In this document: positions 52,926-62,407 of the stretch, in pieces
Position numbering within the stretch: the stretch's first letter is position 1
Layout: each line of letters begins with the position of its first letter
Assembly (NCBI RefSeq): GCF_000498575.2
Contig: NZ_AWSQ01000001.1
Location: 700,199 to 764,198 of the forward strand
Direction: 5' to 3'
Source of the DNA: Pseudomonas taeanensis MS-3
GTDB taxonomy: Bacteria > Pseudomonadota > Gammaproteobacteria > Pseudomonadales > Pseudomonadaceae
DNA length: 64,000 bases
Notes under the pieces: model-generated
Told to the model about the DNA's origin: nothing
The model's database searches: none
What the model saw: the letters and a program-made list of their open reading frames with translations, nothing else
Translations under genes and position numbers: made by a program

Positions 52926-54203
52926 ATGTACATCGCCGTCAAAGCCGCTTGGGCGCTCTTGATGAGTATGGGGCTGCTCATGCTCGGCAATGGCTTGCAG
53001 GGCTCGCTCATCGGTCTGCGCGCCACTCTGGAGGGCTTCTCCACCCAGCTCGCCGGGCTGCTCATGTCCGCCTACTTCGTTGGTTTTCTGCTGGGCTCGA
53101 CCCTGACCCCGAAAATTGTATCCAAGGTCGGCCACGTGCGCGTGTTCGCCGCACTGGCTTCGCTGGCTTCGACCATGGTCTTGCTCCACTCGGTTTTCGT
53201 CGACCCGACGCTCTGGTTCATCATGCGAGTGATCACCGGCTTCTGCATGGCCGGCCTGTACATCGTTGCCGAGAGCTGGCTCAACGACCTCGCCACCAAC
53301 CAGACGCGCGGCCAGCTGCTTTCGCTGTACATGGTCATCGTGATCGGCGGCATGGCCTGCGGTCAGTTGCTGCTCAACGTCGCCGATCCGGGCGGCTTCA
53401 AACTGTTCATTCTGATTTCGGTGCTGTTGTCCTTCGCACTGCTGCCGGTGCTGCTCAGCGATGCGCCGGCACCGAGCTTCGCCGCAGCGGCGCCGATGGG
53501 GCTGCGCCAGCTGTATCACAGCTCGCCGCTGGGGGTGGTCGGCTGCATGGCCGTCGGCTTGTCCAATGGTGCGGTGGTGGGGATGGGGGTGATTTACGCG
53601 GAGCTGATCGGCTTTGCGCTCTCCGACATCTCCATGTTCATGGGACTGGTTCTGCTGGGCAGCGTGGTACTGCAATGGCCGATCGGCCATCTGTCCGACA
53701 AGTATGATCGGCGCTGGGTGATTCTCGTGGTCACCCTGCTGGCCGCGTTAGTGGCGCTGCTGGCGATACCTGCATCGCAGCTATCGGCCAATACTCTACT
53801 GGCCACGGCATTCCTGTTCGGCGGCCTGTCTTTTCCCATGTATTCGCTGTGCGTGTCGCATACCAACGACAACCTCGAGCCTAAACAAATGGTTGCGGCC
53901 AGTGGCAGCCTGGTGCTGGCGGTGGGCATCGGCGCAACCCTGGGGCCTTCGACTGCCGCTGCCATCATGGGCCTGGTGGGGCCTAACGGTCTGTTCTGGT
54001 TTCTTGCCGTGGTGCATGCCGGCGTCGGTGTGTTCGCCCTGTATCGCATGACCCAGCGTCGCGGGGTGCCACTGGATGAACAAGGCCATTGCGTTGCCAT
54101 TCCAGCTACGGCGTCCCAGGTGGCGATGGCCATGGTCCAGGAAACGGCGGTGGGCGATACGGATCGTGCGGTCGAAAGCCAGGTCGAGGCAAAGATCAGC
54201 TGA
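52926..54203 (+). CDS. Major facilitator superfamily transporter
   Basis: This 425-residue protein has twelve predicted membrane helices and a typical MFS loop (GFCMAGLYIVAESWLNDLATNQTRGQ, helices 4-5; DKYDRRWVI in loop 8-9). The YIVAESWLNDLA motif is found in a group of YcaD-like MFS permeases. AGGGAGG precedes the ATG. The last ~55 residues are cytoplasmic and polar. Substrate unknown; it is monocistronic. Confidence 0.9.
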   Translation: MYIAVKAAWALLMSMGLLMLGNGLQGSLIGLRATLEGFSTQLAGLLMSAYFVGFLLGSTLTPKIVSKVGHVRVFAALASLASTMVLLHSVFVDPTLWFIMRVITGFCMAGLYIVAESWLNDLATNQTRGQLLSLYMVIVIGGMACGQLLLNVADPGGFKLFILISVLLSFALLPVLLSDAPAPSFAAAAPMGLRQLYHSSPLGVVGCMAVGLSNGAVVGMGVIYAELIGFALSDISMFMGLVLLGSVVLQWPIGHLSDKYDRRWVILVVTLLAALVALLAIPASQLSANTLLATAFLFGGLSFPMYSLCVSHTNDNLEPKQMVAASGSLVLAVGIGATLGPSTAAAIMGLVGPNGLFWFLAVVHAGVGVFALYRMTQRRGVPLDEQGHCVAIPATASQVAMAMVQETAVGDTDRAVESQVEAKIS

Positions 54204-54561
54204 GTAGGCTGGCGCCTTCAACCATCGCGTGCCCGGTTCCGGTAGCGCTCACTGCAGCCGCTGTTTTCCTGCGCGTCCGCTGGCGTGTGCGCAATTGCCA
54301 AGCGTCGCCGCATGAGTTGCAACGTGCCGGGTCGCTAGGGTCGCTCGTTGGCCCGCGGCATCTTGCGCTTGGACTGCGCCAGGGTAGTGAAAGCATGGCC
54401 AGGATCTAGTTGCGTGTGCCCGCACCTTCGTAGGCTGGTGACGCCGAAGGCTCGCCCTGTTCAGCCAGGCAATGCGCGCCTTGTAGCCCGGATGCAATCC
54501 GGGGAACGGTTGTGCGGCAGTCTGCCGATCAGGCGGGTGCACGTCACCTCGGGCGTTTGCT
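54204..54561. other. Gene-free convergent gap with a REP palindrome
   Basis: This 358-bp stretch between two converging genes contains one REP unit at 54483-54504 (GTAGCCCGGATGCAATCCGG), the same family as at 3533 and 41177. Nothing else is recognised. Confidence 0.7.
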
Positions 54562-55635
54562 TCAGCCCAGCCACTTCACCGCGAACAGAATCAGTGTGGC
54601 GAGAAACAGGGTTTCACTGATCAGCAGGGTAGCCGGACGCCAGCCGACTTCCAGCAGCGACTTCAGCGAAGTCTTCATCCCCAGCGCGGCAATCGCGGTG
54701 ATCAGGCACCAGCGCGACACATCGCCGGCAAATTCCTGTACCTGGGTCGAGGCTACTCCACTGCTGTTAATGGCGACGAACAACACGAAAAAGATGATGA
54801 ACAGAGGCAACGGCAACGCCGGGCGCAGACCATCTGCCGCGCCACGTTTGCGCATCAGCAACGACAGGCTGAAGACGATCGGCACCAGCATCGCCACGCG
54901 CAGCAGTTTGACCACGGTCGCGGTATCGCCGGTTGCATCCGACATGCTGTAGCCGGCGCCGACCACCTGGGCCACATCGTGAATGGTCGCGCCGAGGAAT
55001 ACCCCGGCTTGCTGGGCATCCAGGCCGAACCATTGGGCGATCGGCGGGTAGGCGATCATCGCGATGGTGCTCAGCGCAGTCACGCTGATCACGGTGAAGA
55101 TGGTGTTGCGCTCACTGTCCTTGTTCTGCGGCAGTACCGCGGAAATCGCCAGCGCCGCCGAGGCGCCACAGATGCCCACGCTGCCGCCGCTGAGAATGCC
55201 GAAGTCGCGTGACTGGCCGAGCAGCCGCGAGAGGAGGATGCCGAAACTGATGGTCAGGAACACCGCCCCGATCACCACCGCCATTAGCGTGCCGCCCAGC
55301 GAGAGGATCTGCTCCACGGTGATGCGCATGCCCAGCAGGGCCACGCCGATACGCAGGATGGTGCTGGAAGTGAAACGAATACCGGCCACCGCACGCCCCT
55401 CCTCGGAAAGGAAACCCAATGCCATGCCCAGCAACAGGGCCATCAGCATCACCGGCGCACCGTAATGTTCGGAGAGGAAGGACGCGCTGGCGGCGACTAC
55501 CAGCGAGGCGATGATCCCTGGCAGCAACAGGTTGAGCTTCTGTTTGCGGCATGCCAGCCAGGACGCCGACGGTTGCGCTTCGTCCAGCGACTGGTTGGGC
55601 ACGGGGGGGATGGTGTGATGCTGTTTGATTGTCAT
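54562..55635 (-). CDS. YeiH-family (UPF0324) putative sulfate exporter
   Basis: This 357-residue membrane protein has nine to eleven hydrophobic helices. Family blocks are LLLGMALGF, GIRFTSSTILRIGVALLGMRITVEQI, GGSVGICGASAALAISAVLP and FLGATIHDVAQVVGAGYSMSDATGDTATVVKLLRVAML. AGGTGAG supports the ATG at 55635. In E. coli the YeiH gene is divergent from the LysR gene yeiE; the same arrangement is seen here. The transported ion has not been settled for the family. Confidence 0.9.
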   Translation of the reverse strand: MTIKQHHTIPPVPNQSLDEAQPSASWLACRKQKLNLLLPGIIASLVVAASASFLSEHYGAPVMLMALLLGMALGFLSEEGRAVAGIRFTSSTILRIGVALLGMRITVEQILSLGGTLMAVVIGAVFLTISFGILLSRLLGQSRDFGILSGGSVGICGASAALAISAVLPQNKDSERNTIFTVISVTALSTIAMIAYPPIAQWFGLDAQQAGVFLGATIHDVAQVVGAGYSMSDATGDTATVVKLLRVAMLVPIVFSLSLLMRKRGAADGLRPALPLPLFIIFFVLFVAINSSGVASTQVQEFAGDVSRWCLITAIAALGMKTSLKSLLEVGWRPATLLISETLFLATLILFAVKWLG

Positions 55636-55852
55636 GTGCTCACCTACGTCCTGTGGTGATGACATGACTGGTTTTCGAGGCGAGCAGGCCGTTGTGCTGA
55701 AACCAGGCCGTGCGGCTCAGGCTCACCGCCAGCGCCTGCAATGGGCTGGCACAGGGGGTGTTCTGGCGAATGAGTTTCAACAAAGGCATGGCAGCGGTTT
55801 CCTTGGTAGTCGCAAGTAAACCTAAGCGCCTTGTGCTTAACTTAAAAACTGA

Positions 55853-55866
55853 TTATATGCATATAA
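55853..55866. promoter_or_regulatory. Palindrome in the yeiH/LysR gap
   Basis: A perfect 14-bp palindrome TTATATGCATATAA, 20 bp before the LysR ATG, in an otherwise AT-rich segment. Probable LysR operator and autoregulatory site. Confidence 0.55.
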
Positions 55867-55886
55867 CCTACCTGTATAAGTGGTTG

Positions 55887-56795
55887 ATGCCAGTGCGGAT
55901 AAGCCTGAGGCAATTACAGATCTTCTGCGCCGTTGCGCAGACGGGCAGCACCTCGGCGGCGGCCGAGTCGATCGCCTTGTCGCAGTCCGCCACCAGTGCC
56001 TCGCTGAATGAGCTCGAGGTGCTGCTAGCCACCAAACTGTTCGACCGCGTCGGCCGGCGCTTGCTGCTCAACGACAGCGGCAAGCTGCTGCTGCCCAAGG
56101 CACAGCAACTGCTCGATGGCGCCTGCCAGATCGAGGAGCATTTTCGCGGTGGGGTCGGCGCGCTGAAGAGCACGCTGCGGGTGGGGGCCAGCAGCACCAT
56201 CGGCAATTATGTGCTGCCGCATTACCTGGCGGAATTTCGGCGTATATGCCCGGAAATCCAGGTGAACGTGGCGATTTCCAATAGCGCCGCGGTGGCGGCC
56301 ATGGTGGCCAACTTCGAGGTCGACATCGGCCTGATCGAAGGGCCTTGCCATGAGGCCGGGTTGACCGTGAGCCCCTGGTTGAGTGATCAGTTGCTGGTGT
56401 TCGCAGCTCCCGGACACCCGCTGGCCAAGCGCAAGGGCGTGAGCCTCGAACAGTTGCAGCAGGCGGAATGGTTGTTGCGTGAGCAGGGCTCCGGGACCCG
56501 CGAGGAAGTCGAGCATGCCTTGCTGCCGCACCTGCATGCCCTGAATCTGCAGACAGAGCTGGGCAGCTCGGAGGCCATCAAGCGCTCGGTGGCCGCCGGC
56601 CTCGGCATCAGCTGCCTGTCGCGCTGGGTGCTGGCTGATTGGCTCGACAACGGCCAGTTACAGGCGCTCGATAGCCTGTTGCCGCCACTGTCGCGGCGCT
56701 TCTACATGCTGCGCCATCGCGACAAGTTCGTCTCCACCGCCCTGGAGCGCTTCTGGCAGCACTGCGCCGCCAAGGGAAGTGGGGATTCTCGTTAG
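55887..56795 (+). CDS. LysR-family regulator (YeiE-like)
   Basis: This 302-residue protein has the HTH LRQLQIFCAVAQTGSTSAAAESIALSQSATSASLNELEVLLATKLFDRVGRRLLLNDSG (residues 6-64) and a CysB/YeiE-like effector domain (LRVGASSTIGNYVLPHYLAEFRRICPEIQV). The ATG at 55887 gives the normal distance to the HTH; the frame is open further upstream through the palindrome. It is divergent from the YeiH-like gene, its probable target. Confidence 0.9.
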   Translation: MPVRISLRQLQIFCAVAQTGSTSAAAESIALSQSATSASLNELEVLLATKLFDRVGRRLLLNDSGKLLLPKAQQLLDGACQIEEHFRGGVGALKSTLRVGASSTIGNYVLPHYLAEFRRICPEIQVNVAISNSAAVAAMVANFEVDIGLIEGPCHEAGLTVSPWLSDQLLVFAAPGHPLAKRKGVSLEQLQQAEWLLREQGSGTREEVEHALLPHLHALNLQTELGSSEAIKRSVAAGLGISCLSRWVLADWLDNGQLQALDSLLPPLSRRFYMLRHRDKFVSTALERFWQHCAAKGSGDSR

Positions 56796-56811
56796 CGGGG
56801 TTAGGTTATTT

Positions 56812-56868
56812 CGCGGCCAAGGCCGCTCCCACAGGTCTCTGATTCCGGTGGGAGCGGCCTTGGCCGCG
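56812..56868. repeat. REP-type inverted repeat (GGCCAAGGCCGCTCCCAC class)
   Basis: CGCGGCCAAGGCCGCTCCCAC and its complement enclose 15 bases. This is a well-known Pseudomonas intergenic repeat type, and it could fold into a stable hairpin after the LysR gene. Confidence 0.85.
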
Positions 56869-56947
56869 CAGCGTTGTGCTGGTAAATCAGGGCTGCTAAT
56901 AACCCTTCCCCCGGCAGAGCCGCTGCGCGCAGGGACGTCATCAGGGT

Positions 56948-57014
56948 TGTAGGAGCCAGCTTGCTGGCGATCCGCCAACAGGCCGCCAAGATCGCCAGCA
57001 AGCTGGCTCCTACA
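56948..57014. repeat. REP-type inverted repeat (GTAGGAGCCAGCTTGCTGGC class)
   Basis: TGTAGGAGCCAGCTTGCTGG and its complement enclose a short loop. A second, different Pseudomonas repeat class 80 bp after the first, in the convergent gap before the polyamine-binding protein gene. Confidence 0.85.
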
Positions 57015-57077
57015 CAATGTTGCCCCGAACTATTTCGCCGGCATCAATAATTCCGAGGCAGCCCCCTGGAGCGGTAC

Positions 57078-58187
57078 TCAGGTGCCCGACTTGATCCGGG
57101 TCCAGGCGCGGGTGCGGATGCGTTCGGTCTTCAGCGGCAGCGGCTTGAGCACATACAGGGTCTTCTGCGCCTCGGCCGTCGGAGTCAGATCGGAGTTGTC
57201 GCGGATCTCCGCGCTGACCAGTGGCATGGCGTCCTTGTTCGGGCTCGGGTAGCCGAGGAAGGTGCTGATGGGCGCGACCACGCTCGGGTCGAGCAGGTTA
57301 TTGAGGAACTCGTGGGCCTCGTCGACGTTCTGCGCGCTGGCCGGGATGGCGAAGGAGTCGAACCACAGCGGTGCGCCTTCCTTGGGCAGGCGCCAGTCGA
57401 CCACCACGCCGTTGCCGGCTTCTTTGGCACGGTTGGCGAACTGGTAGAAGCTGCCCGAATAGCCGATGGCCACGCAGATGTTGCCGTTGGCGATGTCGTT
57501 CATGTACTTGGCCGAGTGGAAGTAGCGCACGTGCGGACGGATCTTCAGCAGCAGCTCAGTGGCCTTGTCGTAGTCCTCGCGCTTGCTGCTGCTCGGGTCC
57601 AGGCCCAGGTAATGCAGGGCGATCGGCAGGATCTCGCCCGGCGAGTCGAGCATGGTCACCCCGCACTTCGCCAGCTTGGCGGCGTTCTCTTCCTTGAAGA
57701 TCAGGTCCCAGCTGTTCACCGGGGCGTCCTCGCCGAGCGCGGCCTTGACCTTTTCCGGGTTGAAGCCGATCAGCACGGTGCCGTACATGTAGGGCACCGC
57801 ATGCTCGTTGCCGGGGTCGTTGGCGGTCATCAGCTCCAGCAGTGCCGGATCGAGGTGCTTCCAGTTCGGTAGCTGGGACTTGTCCAGCTTCTGGAACACC
57901 CCGGCCCTGATCTCTGTGTCGAGAAAGGTGTTGGTCGGCACCACCAGGTCGTAGCCCGAGTTGCCGGTGAGCAGCTTGGCTTCCAGCGCCTCGTTGGTGT
58001 CGAACACATCCCAGGTCAGCTGAATGCCGCTTTTCTCTTGGAACTCCTTGGGCACCGAAGGCAGCATGTAGTCGGCCCAGTTGAATACGCGCAACTCGCG
58101 CTGTTTTTCCGTGGCTTGCGCTTGGGCCGCGCCGCACAGTGCGGTGGCGACCAGGGTCGCGCCGAATAGCTGGGTGATTCTGTTCAT
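57078..58187 (-). CDS. Polyamine ABC-type substrate-binding protein (PotF/SpuD-like)
   Basis: This 369-residue periplasmic protein has a signal peptide (MNRITQLFGATLVATALCGAAQA) and the polyamine-binding fold: LRVFNWADYMLPSVPKEFQEKSGI, YDLVVPTNTFLDTEIRAGVFQKLDKSQLPNW, VPYMYGTVLIGFN and AIGYSGSFYQFANRA. GGAG supports the ATG at 58187 over the GTG three codons upstream. It is co-directional with the acetylpolyamine amidohydrolase gene 130 bp upstream; the same pair occurs in P. aeruginosa. Permease genes are not in the window, so it probably feeds a shared transporter and brings in acetylated polyamines. Confidence 0.92.
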   Translation of the reverse strand: MNRITQLFGATLVATALCGAAQAQATEKQRELRVFNWADYMLPSVPKEFQEKSGIQLTWDVFDTNEALEAKLLTGNSGYDLVVPTNTFLDTEIRAGVFQKLDKSQLPNWKHLDPALLELMTANDPGNEHAVPYMYGTVLIGFNPEKVKAALGEDAPVNSWDLIFKEENAAKLAKCGVTMLDSPGEILPIALHYLGLDPSSSKREDYDKATELLLKIRPHVRYFHSAKYMNDIANGNICVAIGYSGSFYQFANRAKEAGNGVVVDWRLPKEGAPLWFDSFAIPASAQNVDEAHEFLNNLLDPSVVAPISTFLGYPSPNKDAMPLVSAEIRDNSDLTPTAEAQKTLYVLKPLPLKTERIRTRAWTRIKSGT

Positions 58188-58317
58188 CGAGGTCACTCCA
58201 TTCTTGTTGTAATGCTGTCGCCGCGCTTGGGCGCGCCGGGTTGGCGTAGGGGGATGGCGCTCTTTTCAGCCACCAGGCTGGCCCCGGTGGACGAAACGAG
58301 CGCCGTCCATCCCGGGA

Positions 58318-59346
<1,029 letters not shown>

Positions 59347-59380
59347 GTGCGGGTGTCTCCCAGGCGCTTTTGTTGTGGTG

Positions 59381-59455
59381 GCCAGTGCCATGGCGGCCAG
59401 TGCCGTGGTGGCCACTGCCATGGCGATCAATGCCGTGGTGGCCGGTGCTGTGAGA
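59381..59455. repeat. 15-bp tandem repeat upstream of aphA
   Basis: Five degenerate 15-base units of the form GCCAGTGCCATGGCG, alternating with GCCGTGGTG endings. Read on the minus strand in the aphA frame they would encode an Ala/Thr/Met-rich stretch, but they lie upstream of the chosen start. Confidence 0.7.
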
Positions 59456-59606
59456 GCCATTGTTCGCCGGGTCGGCCGACTGGGGAACGCTGGTAACGGC
59501 CAATAGGGGATCGAAGTGGCCAAATGTACTGGCCGCTGTAAGCCTTGTGCATGCAGCAGGCGGTTACGGCAGCAGTAGGTGCACGCAAGAGGGGCTGTTG
59601 GGTATC

Positions 59607-59807
59607 GCTGCGCTCAACCCAACCTACGCGCAAAAGAGACTCGGCGTGACCCTGCTCCAGGTCGTAGGGTGGGTTAGCCGCGCAGCGGCGTAACCCACCA
59701 TGGATGCCAAAAGAAGCGGTGGGTTACGCCTACGGCTAACCAACCCTACGTGCTGCGCTCAACCCAACCTACGCACGAAAGCGGCTTGGTGCGACCCCGC
59801 TCCAGCG
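59607..59807. repeat. Direct repeat with inner palindromes at the 3' end of the AraC gene
   Basis: A ~55-bp segment starting GCTGCGCTCAACCCAACCTA and ending GCTCCAG occurs at about 59607-59662 and again at 59752-59807. The second copy includes the last codons of the AraC gene. Between them is a palindromic GTGGGTTAGCCG/GTAACCCACC repeat of a common Pseudomonas type. Confidence 0.65.
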
Positions 59808-60770
59808 CTGGAAGGCATGGCGGAAGCTGGCGCTCTCACTGAAGCCCAGCTCCTCGGCGATCCGGCAGATCGGCCAGTCCTCCTGGCCGAGCAGGGTCTT
59901 CGCGCGTTCGAAGCGCAGCTCGTCGAGCAGCTCCTGATAATGGGTGCCGAGTTCCTGCAGGTGGCGGCGCAGGGTGCGTGGCGAGCAGTGCATCTGCTGC
60001 GCCAGCGCCTCCAGCCCCGGTGGTTCGGCCAGGTGGCTGGTCAGTGCCTCGCGCACGCGCTGTAGCCAGGCCTGGCGGGTGGTGAACTCGACATTCAGCT
60101 TGCGGCAGCGGGCGAGCATCTCCTGATGGGTGACCGGGTCGGCCAGCGGCAGGCGCCGTTGCAGCCACTCGGCGGGAAAGGCGAAGGCATTGCGCACGGC
60201 GTCGAACTGCAACGGGCAGGCGAAGCTGGCCGTGTAGCGCTTGGCATAGGCCGGCCGGGCGTGGCTGAACTGCGCCGCGACCAGCGGCACGGGCTGGCCG
60301 AGCAGGTCATCGCAGATCAGCTTCAGCGAGGCCAGGCACATTTCCACATTGAACTGCTCCAGCGCCGACGCATGCCGGTACTCGGCTGCACTGACCCAGG
60401 CCAGCTCGCCCTCGACCTGCAGATCCAGTTTGAAATAGGTGCCGAGCAGGGCCGGGTACTGCAACAGCAACTGCCAGGCGTCACCAAAGGTGGCACTCGA
60501 CAGCGCGGCGTAACCGAGCAAGCCGTAGGCGGACACGTGCATGCGCCGGCCCAGCTCCAGGCCGAGGTCGGCGCGCAGGGCCAGAGCATTGGCGCACACC
60601 TGCAATTCCTGGGTGCGGGTGATGCGCTGCTCGCCGCTGGCCAGGTCGCTGGCCTGAATGCCGCTGCCGGCGAGCAAGACCTCGCTCGACTCGGGCCGCT
60701 CGGCGAACAGCTCGAGAATCATCGAGACGACATGCAGGGTGGTCAGGTGAGCATGCAACATCGACGGCAT
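59769..60770 (-). CDS. AraC-family regulator (OruR/ArgR-type architecture)
   Basis: This 333-residue protein has an N-terminal Arabinose_bd-type domain (LELGRRMHVSAYGLLGYAALSSATFGDAW, residues about 70-100) and a C-terminal double HTH (LEALAQQMHCSPRTLRRHLQELGTHYQELLDELRFERAKTLLGQEDWPICRIAEELGFSESASFRHAFQRWSGVAPSRFR). The N-terminal fold is shared with regulators of ornithine and other amine catabolism. Its place upstream of aphA, same strand, suggests it controls acetylpolyamine use. The stop codon lies within a repeated segment. Confidence 0.9.
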   Translation of the reverse strand: MPSMLHAHLTTLHVVSMILELFAERPESSEVLLAGSGIQASDLASGEQRITRTQELQVCANALALRADLGLELGRRMHVSAYGLLGYAALSSATFGDAWQLLLQYPALLGTYFKLDLQVEGELAWVSAAEYRHASALEQFNVEMCLASLKLICDDLLGQPVPLVAAQFSHARPAYAKRYTASFACPLQFDAVRNAFAFPAEWLQRRLPLADPVTHQEMLARCRKLNVEFTTRQAWLQRVREALTSHLAEPPGLEALAQQMHCSPRTLRRHLQELGTHYQELLDELRFERAKTLLGQEDWPICRIAEELGFSESASFRHAFQRWSGVAPSRFRA

Positions 60771-61364
60771 CCGCTACTTCGGGTGGTTGGAAGCAGCAAG
60801 AAGCATACCGTGAGGCTGGCCGGATTGGTTTTGGCTGGTTTATCTGCCGCGCACTGGGAAAATCGACTGTGGTTGAGGGCTGTTGTCGAAACAGGGGATC
60901 GGTCTGCGCCTGACACTTGGGTCAGGCTATCGCCCGGCAGATAACGTGCCGACTCGATCATGGGCTGTGCGCAGGAGTTGATGCCTAGACTGGGGCCCCT
61001 CAGGAGGCCGAGCGCAATCGGCGTGTAAGGGGTTGAGCGGCATGGATGCAAGAGGTAGAGCGGCGCAGGATGCCAAAGCCGAGAGCTGCGATGGGCCAGG
61101 GATGGCCCTTCGCAGCGTGCTCCTGGAACGACGATGGAGCGAGGGAACCCTGGCGCAGCCAGGGCCGGATTTGGGGTGTGCTTTCTTTTTGGTTACTTCT
61201 TCTTTGCACCGGACGCCGATGCGGGGCAAAGAAGAAGTAACTCGTCCGAGGGGCGAAACCCGAACATGCAGCCAGCGCGGAAAACGGCGAGCAGAGTGTT
61301 GCCCACCCTACAGAAGTCGGGACGGTACTTGGGTATCCAGGCTACTCGCTAGTTGTATGTTTGG
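60771..61364. other. 594-bp gene-free junction with a 16-bp perfect inverted repeat
   Basis: No gene is supported here. At 61192-61241 a 16-bp perfect inverted repeat (GTTACTTCTTCTTTGC and complement, 18-base loop) is preceded by a T-rich run; this hairpin class is common in gammaproteobacterial gaps. GC content drops sharply to the right of about 61350, marking the edge of the cassette array. Confidence 0.7.
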
Positions 61365-61781
61365 TTACATTTCATCTGAGAAGTAAGCCATTATTTCAGC
61401 TGTTGTCATTTCTTTGGTTTCGTTGGAAAAGCAGTAATAACTAGGTCTTGCATCACTAAAATACTGCATGTCCATCTCCAGGCCTTTCAAGTTTGGAAAC
61501 AGGCCTACTGGCATATTATATTCGCCACTAGCGTTGAACTTATAAAACAGATGAGTTCCACATTCAGTACAAAAACCACGCGATGCCCAAGATGATGAAT
61601 TGAACATCTTTACTTTATCACTACCTTCAATTTTCACTTTAGTGCCACATTTCACAGCAAAAAATGGAGCGCCTCCCCAGCTTCTACAGGACTGGCAATG
61701 GCACACTGTGAATTTGGGGTTGACGTCTTCTGCGATAATCTTAACTGCACCACAAAGGCAGTTTGTTTCTGAATGAGGCAT
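61365..61781 (-). CDS. GFA-family zinc protein (CENP-V/GFA domain)
   Basis: This 138-residue protein has the GFA zinc-site pattern: NCLCGAVKI, FTVCHCQSCRSWGGAPFFAV and CTECGTHLFYKF, with the last part NMPVGLFPNLKGLEMDMQYF. The family was named for glutathione-dependent formaldehyde-activating enzyme, but most members have no proven reaction. CAGGAG before the ATG at 61781 decides the start; the frame is open 38 codons further up. Low GC and position suggest it is, or was, the last cassette of the array, but no intact attC follows its stop. Confidence 0.85.
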   Translation of the reverse strand: MPHSETNCLCGAVKIIAEDVNPKFTVCHCQSCRSWGGAPFFAVKCGTKVKIEGSDKVKMFNSSSWASRGFCTECGTHLFYKFNASGEYNMPVGLFPNLKGLEMDMQYFSDARPSYYCFSNETKEMTTAEIMAYFSDEM

Positions 61782-61920
61782 GTAAATAACTCCTGAATTG
61801 ATGAGGCACATAACGACGCTGTAGAAAACCCCAAAACCACTCCCGCTATCAAGGCTCGCAGCGCTTTTTTCGAGAATACGTGAGTGATTGGTCATTCACG
61901 GGCTTTGATGGGGCGCGTGT

Positions 61921-61987
61921 AACAAAGAGGGGTCGGATTCATTTAATTCAGTATCAATCAAAAATAAATCACTCCGACCCCTTTGTT
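61921..61987. mobile_element. Short inverted-repeat element inside the terminal attC
   Basis: AACAAAGAGGGGTCGGATTC on the left and its near complement on the right (arms ~23 bp) enclose a few AT-rich bases. It adjoins a truncated attC half-site, so it looks like a small insertion that interrupted it; it may also act as a terminator. Confidence 0.6.
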
Positions 61988-61990
61988 TCT

Positions 61991-62039
61991 TTAGCCCGTC
62001 CCGAGTGAGCGAAGCGAACGGCTGAACCATTAGTTATGT
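61991..62039 (-). repeat. Truncated attC (R'' half only)
   Basis: Read on the minus strand: ACATAAC (R''), TGGTTC, CGTTCGCTTCGCTCACT and GGGACGGGC, all as in the neighbouring complete sites. The L' and R' half (AACCA...GTTAG) is missing because the inverted-repeat element begins there. Confidence 0.75.
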
Positions 62040-62312
62040 TTCATTGATTGGCACGAGCTTAAGGGCGATACGATCTATTACATAGATAAAGCTTAGCGCA
62101 AGTGCGAGTGCCGCATACCAATGTAGAGTGTAGCCAAAATTTGACGCTACTAGTTTTGCCCCATATGTCAAAACAGCTGCAATTAGAAAAACTACTAAAG
62201 GATAAGCTTTGGGCGGTGTGGAAATTTTGCTGCACGCCTTGCAGATGTATTTACTGGAAAAGTTCCAGGGCATCTTGTGTGGGATTTTACTACTGCAATT
62301 TGGGCAATTCAT
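62034..62312 (-). CDS. Cassette gene: zinc-ribbon membrane protein
   Basis: This 92-residue protein has an N-terminal zinc ribbon (MNCPNCSSKIP then YICKACSKIS, Cys-x2-Cys twice) and two hydrophobic helices (YPLVVFLIAAVLTYGAKLV and YAALALALSFIYVIDRIAL). Function unknown. The stop codon TAA lies within the R'' core of the attC that follows it, as is usual for cassettes. GC content is far below that of the rest of the window. Confidence 0.75.
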   Translation of the reverse strand: MNCPNCSSKIPHKMPWNFSSKYICKACSKISTPPKAYPLVVFLIAAVLTYGAKLVASNFGYTLHWYAALALALSFIYVIDRIALKLVPINET

Positions 62313-62332
62313 ATGCGTCCTGCAATGGAATA

Positions 62333-62406
62333 TAATGATTAAGCTAAGGGGCTGGCTTTAGCCAGTCCCAGTGATCGAAGCGAACGATTTGAGCGCATGG
62401 TTAGAA
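62333..62406 (-). repeat. attC site
   Basis: On the minus strand: TTCTAAC (R''), a CGTTCGCTTCGATCACT central block, stem GGGACTGGCTAAAGCCAGCCCC and a degenerate L'/R' end (CTTAGCTTAATC). It separates the DUF4823-like cassette from the zinc-ribbon cassette. The R' side is worn, which may make it poorly active. Confidence 0.75.
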
Positions 62407-62407
62407 A

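Noticed and set aside
59347..59523. Upstream extension of aphA through the 15-bp repeats
   Set aside because: The ATG at 59346 has a good ribosome-binding site and gives the normal length of the family; the extension is low-complexity.
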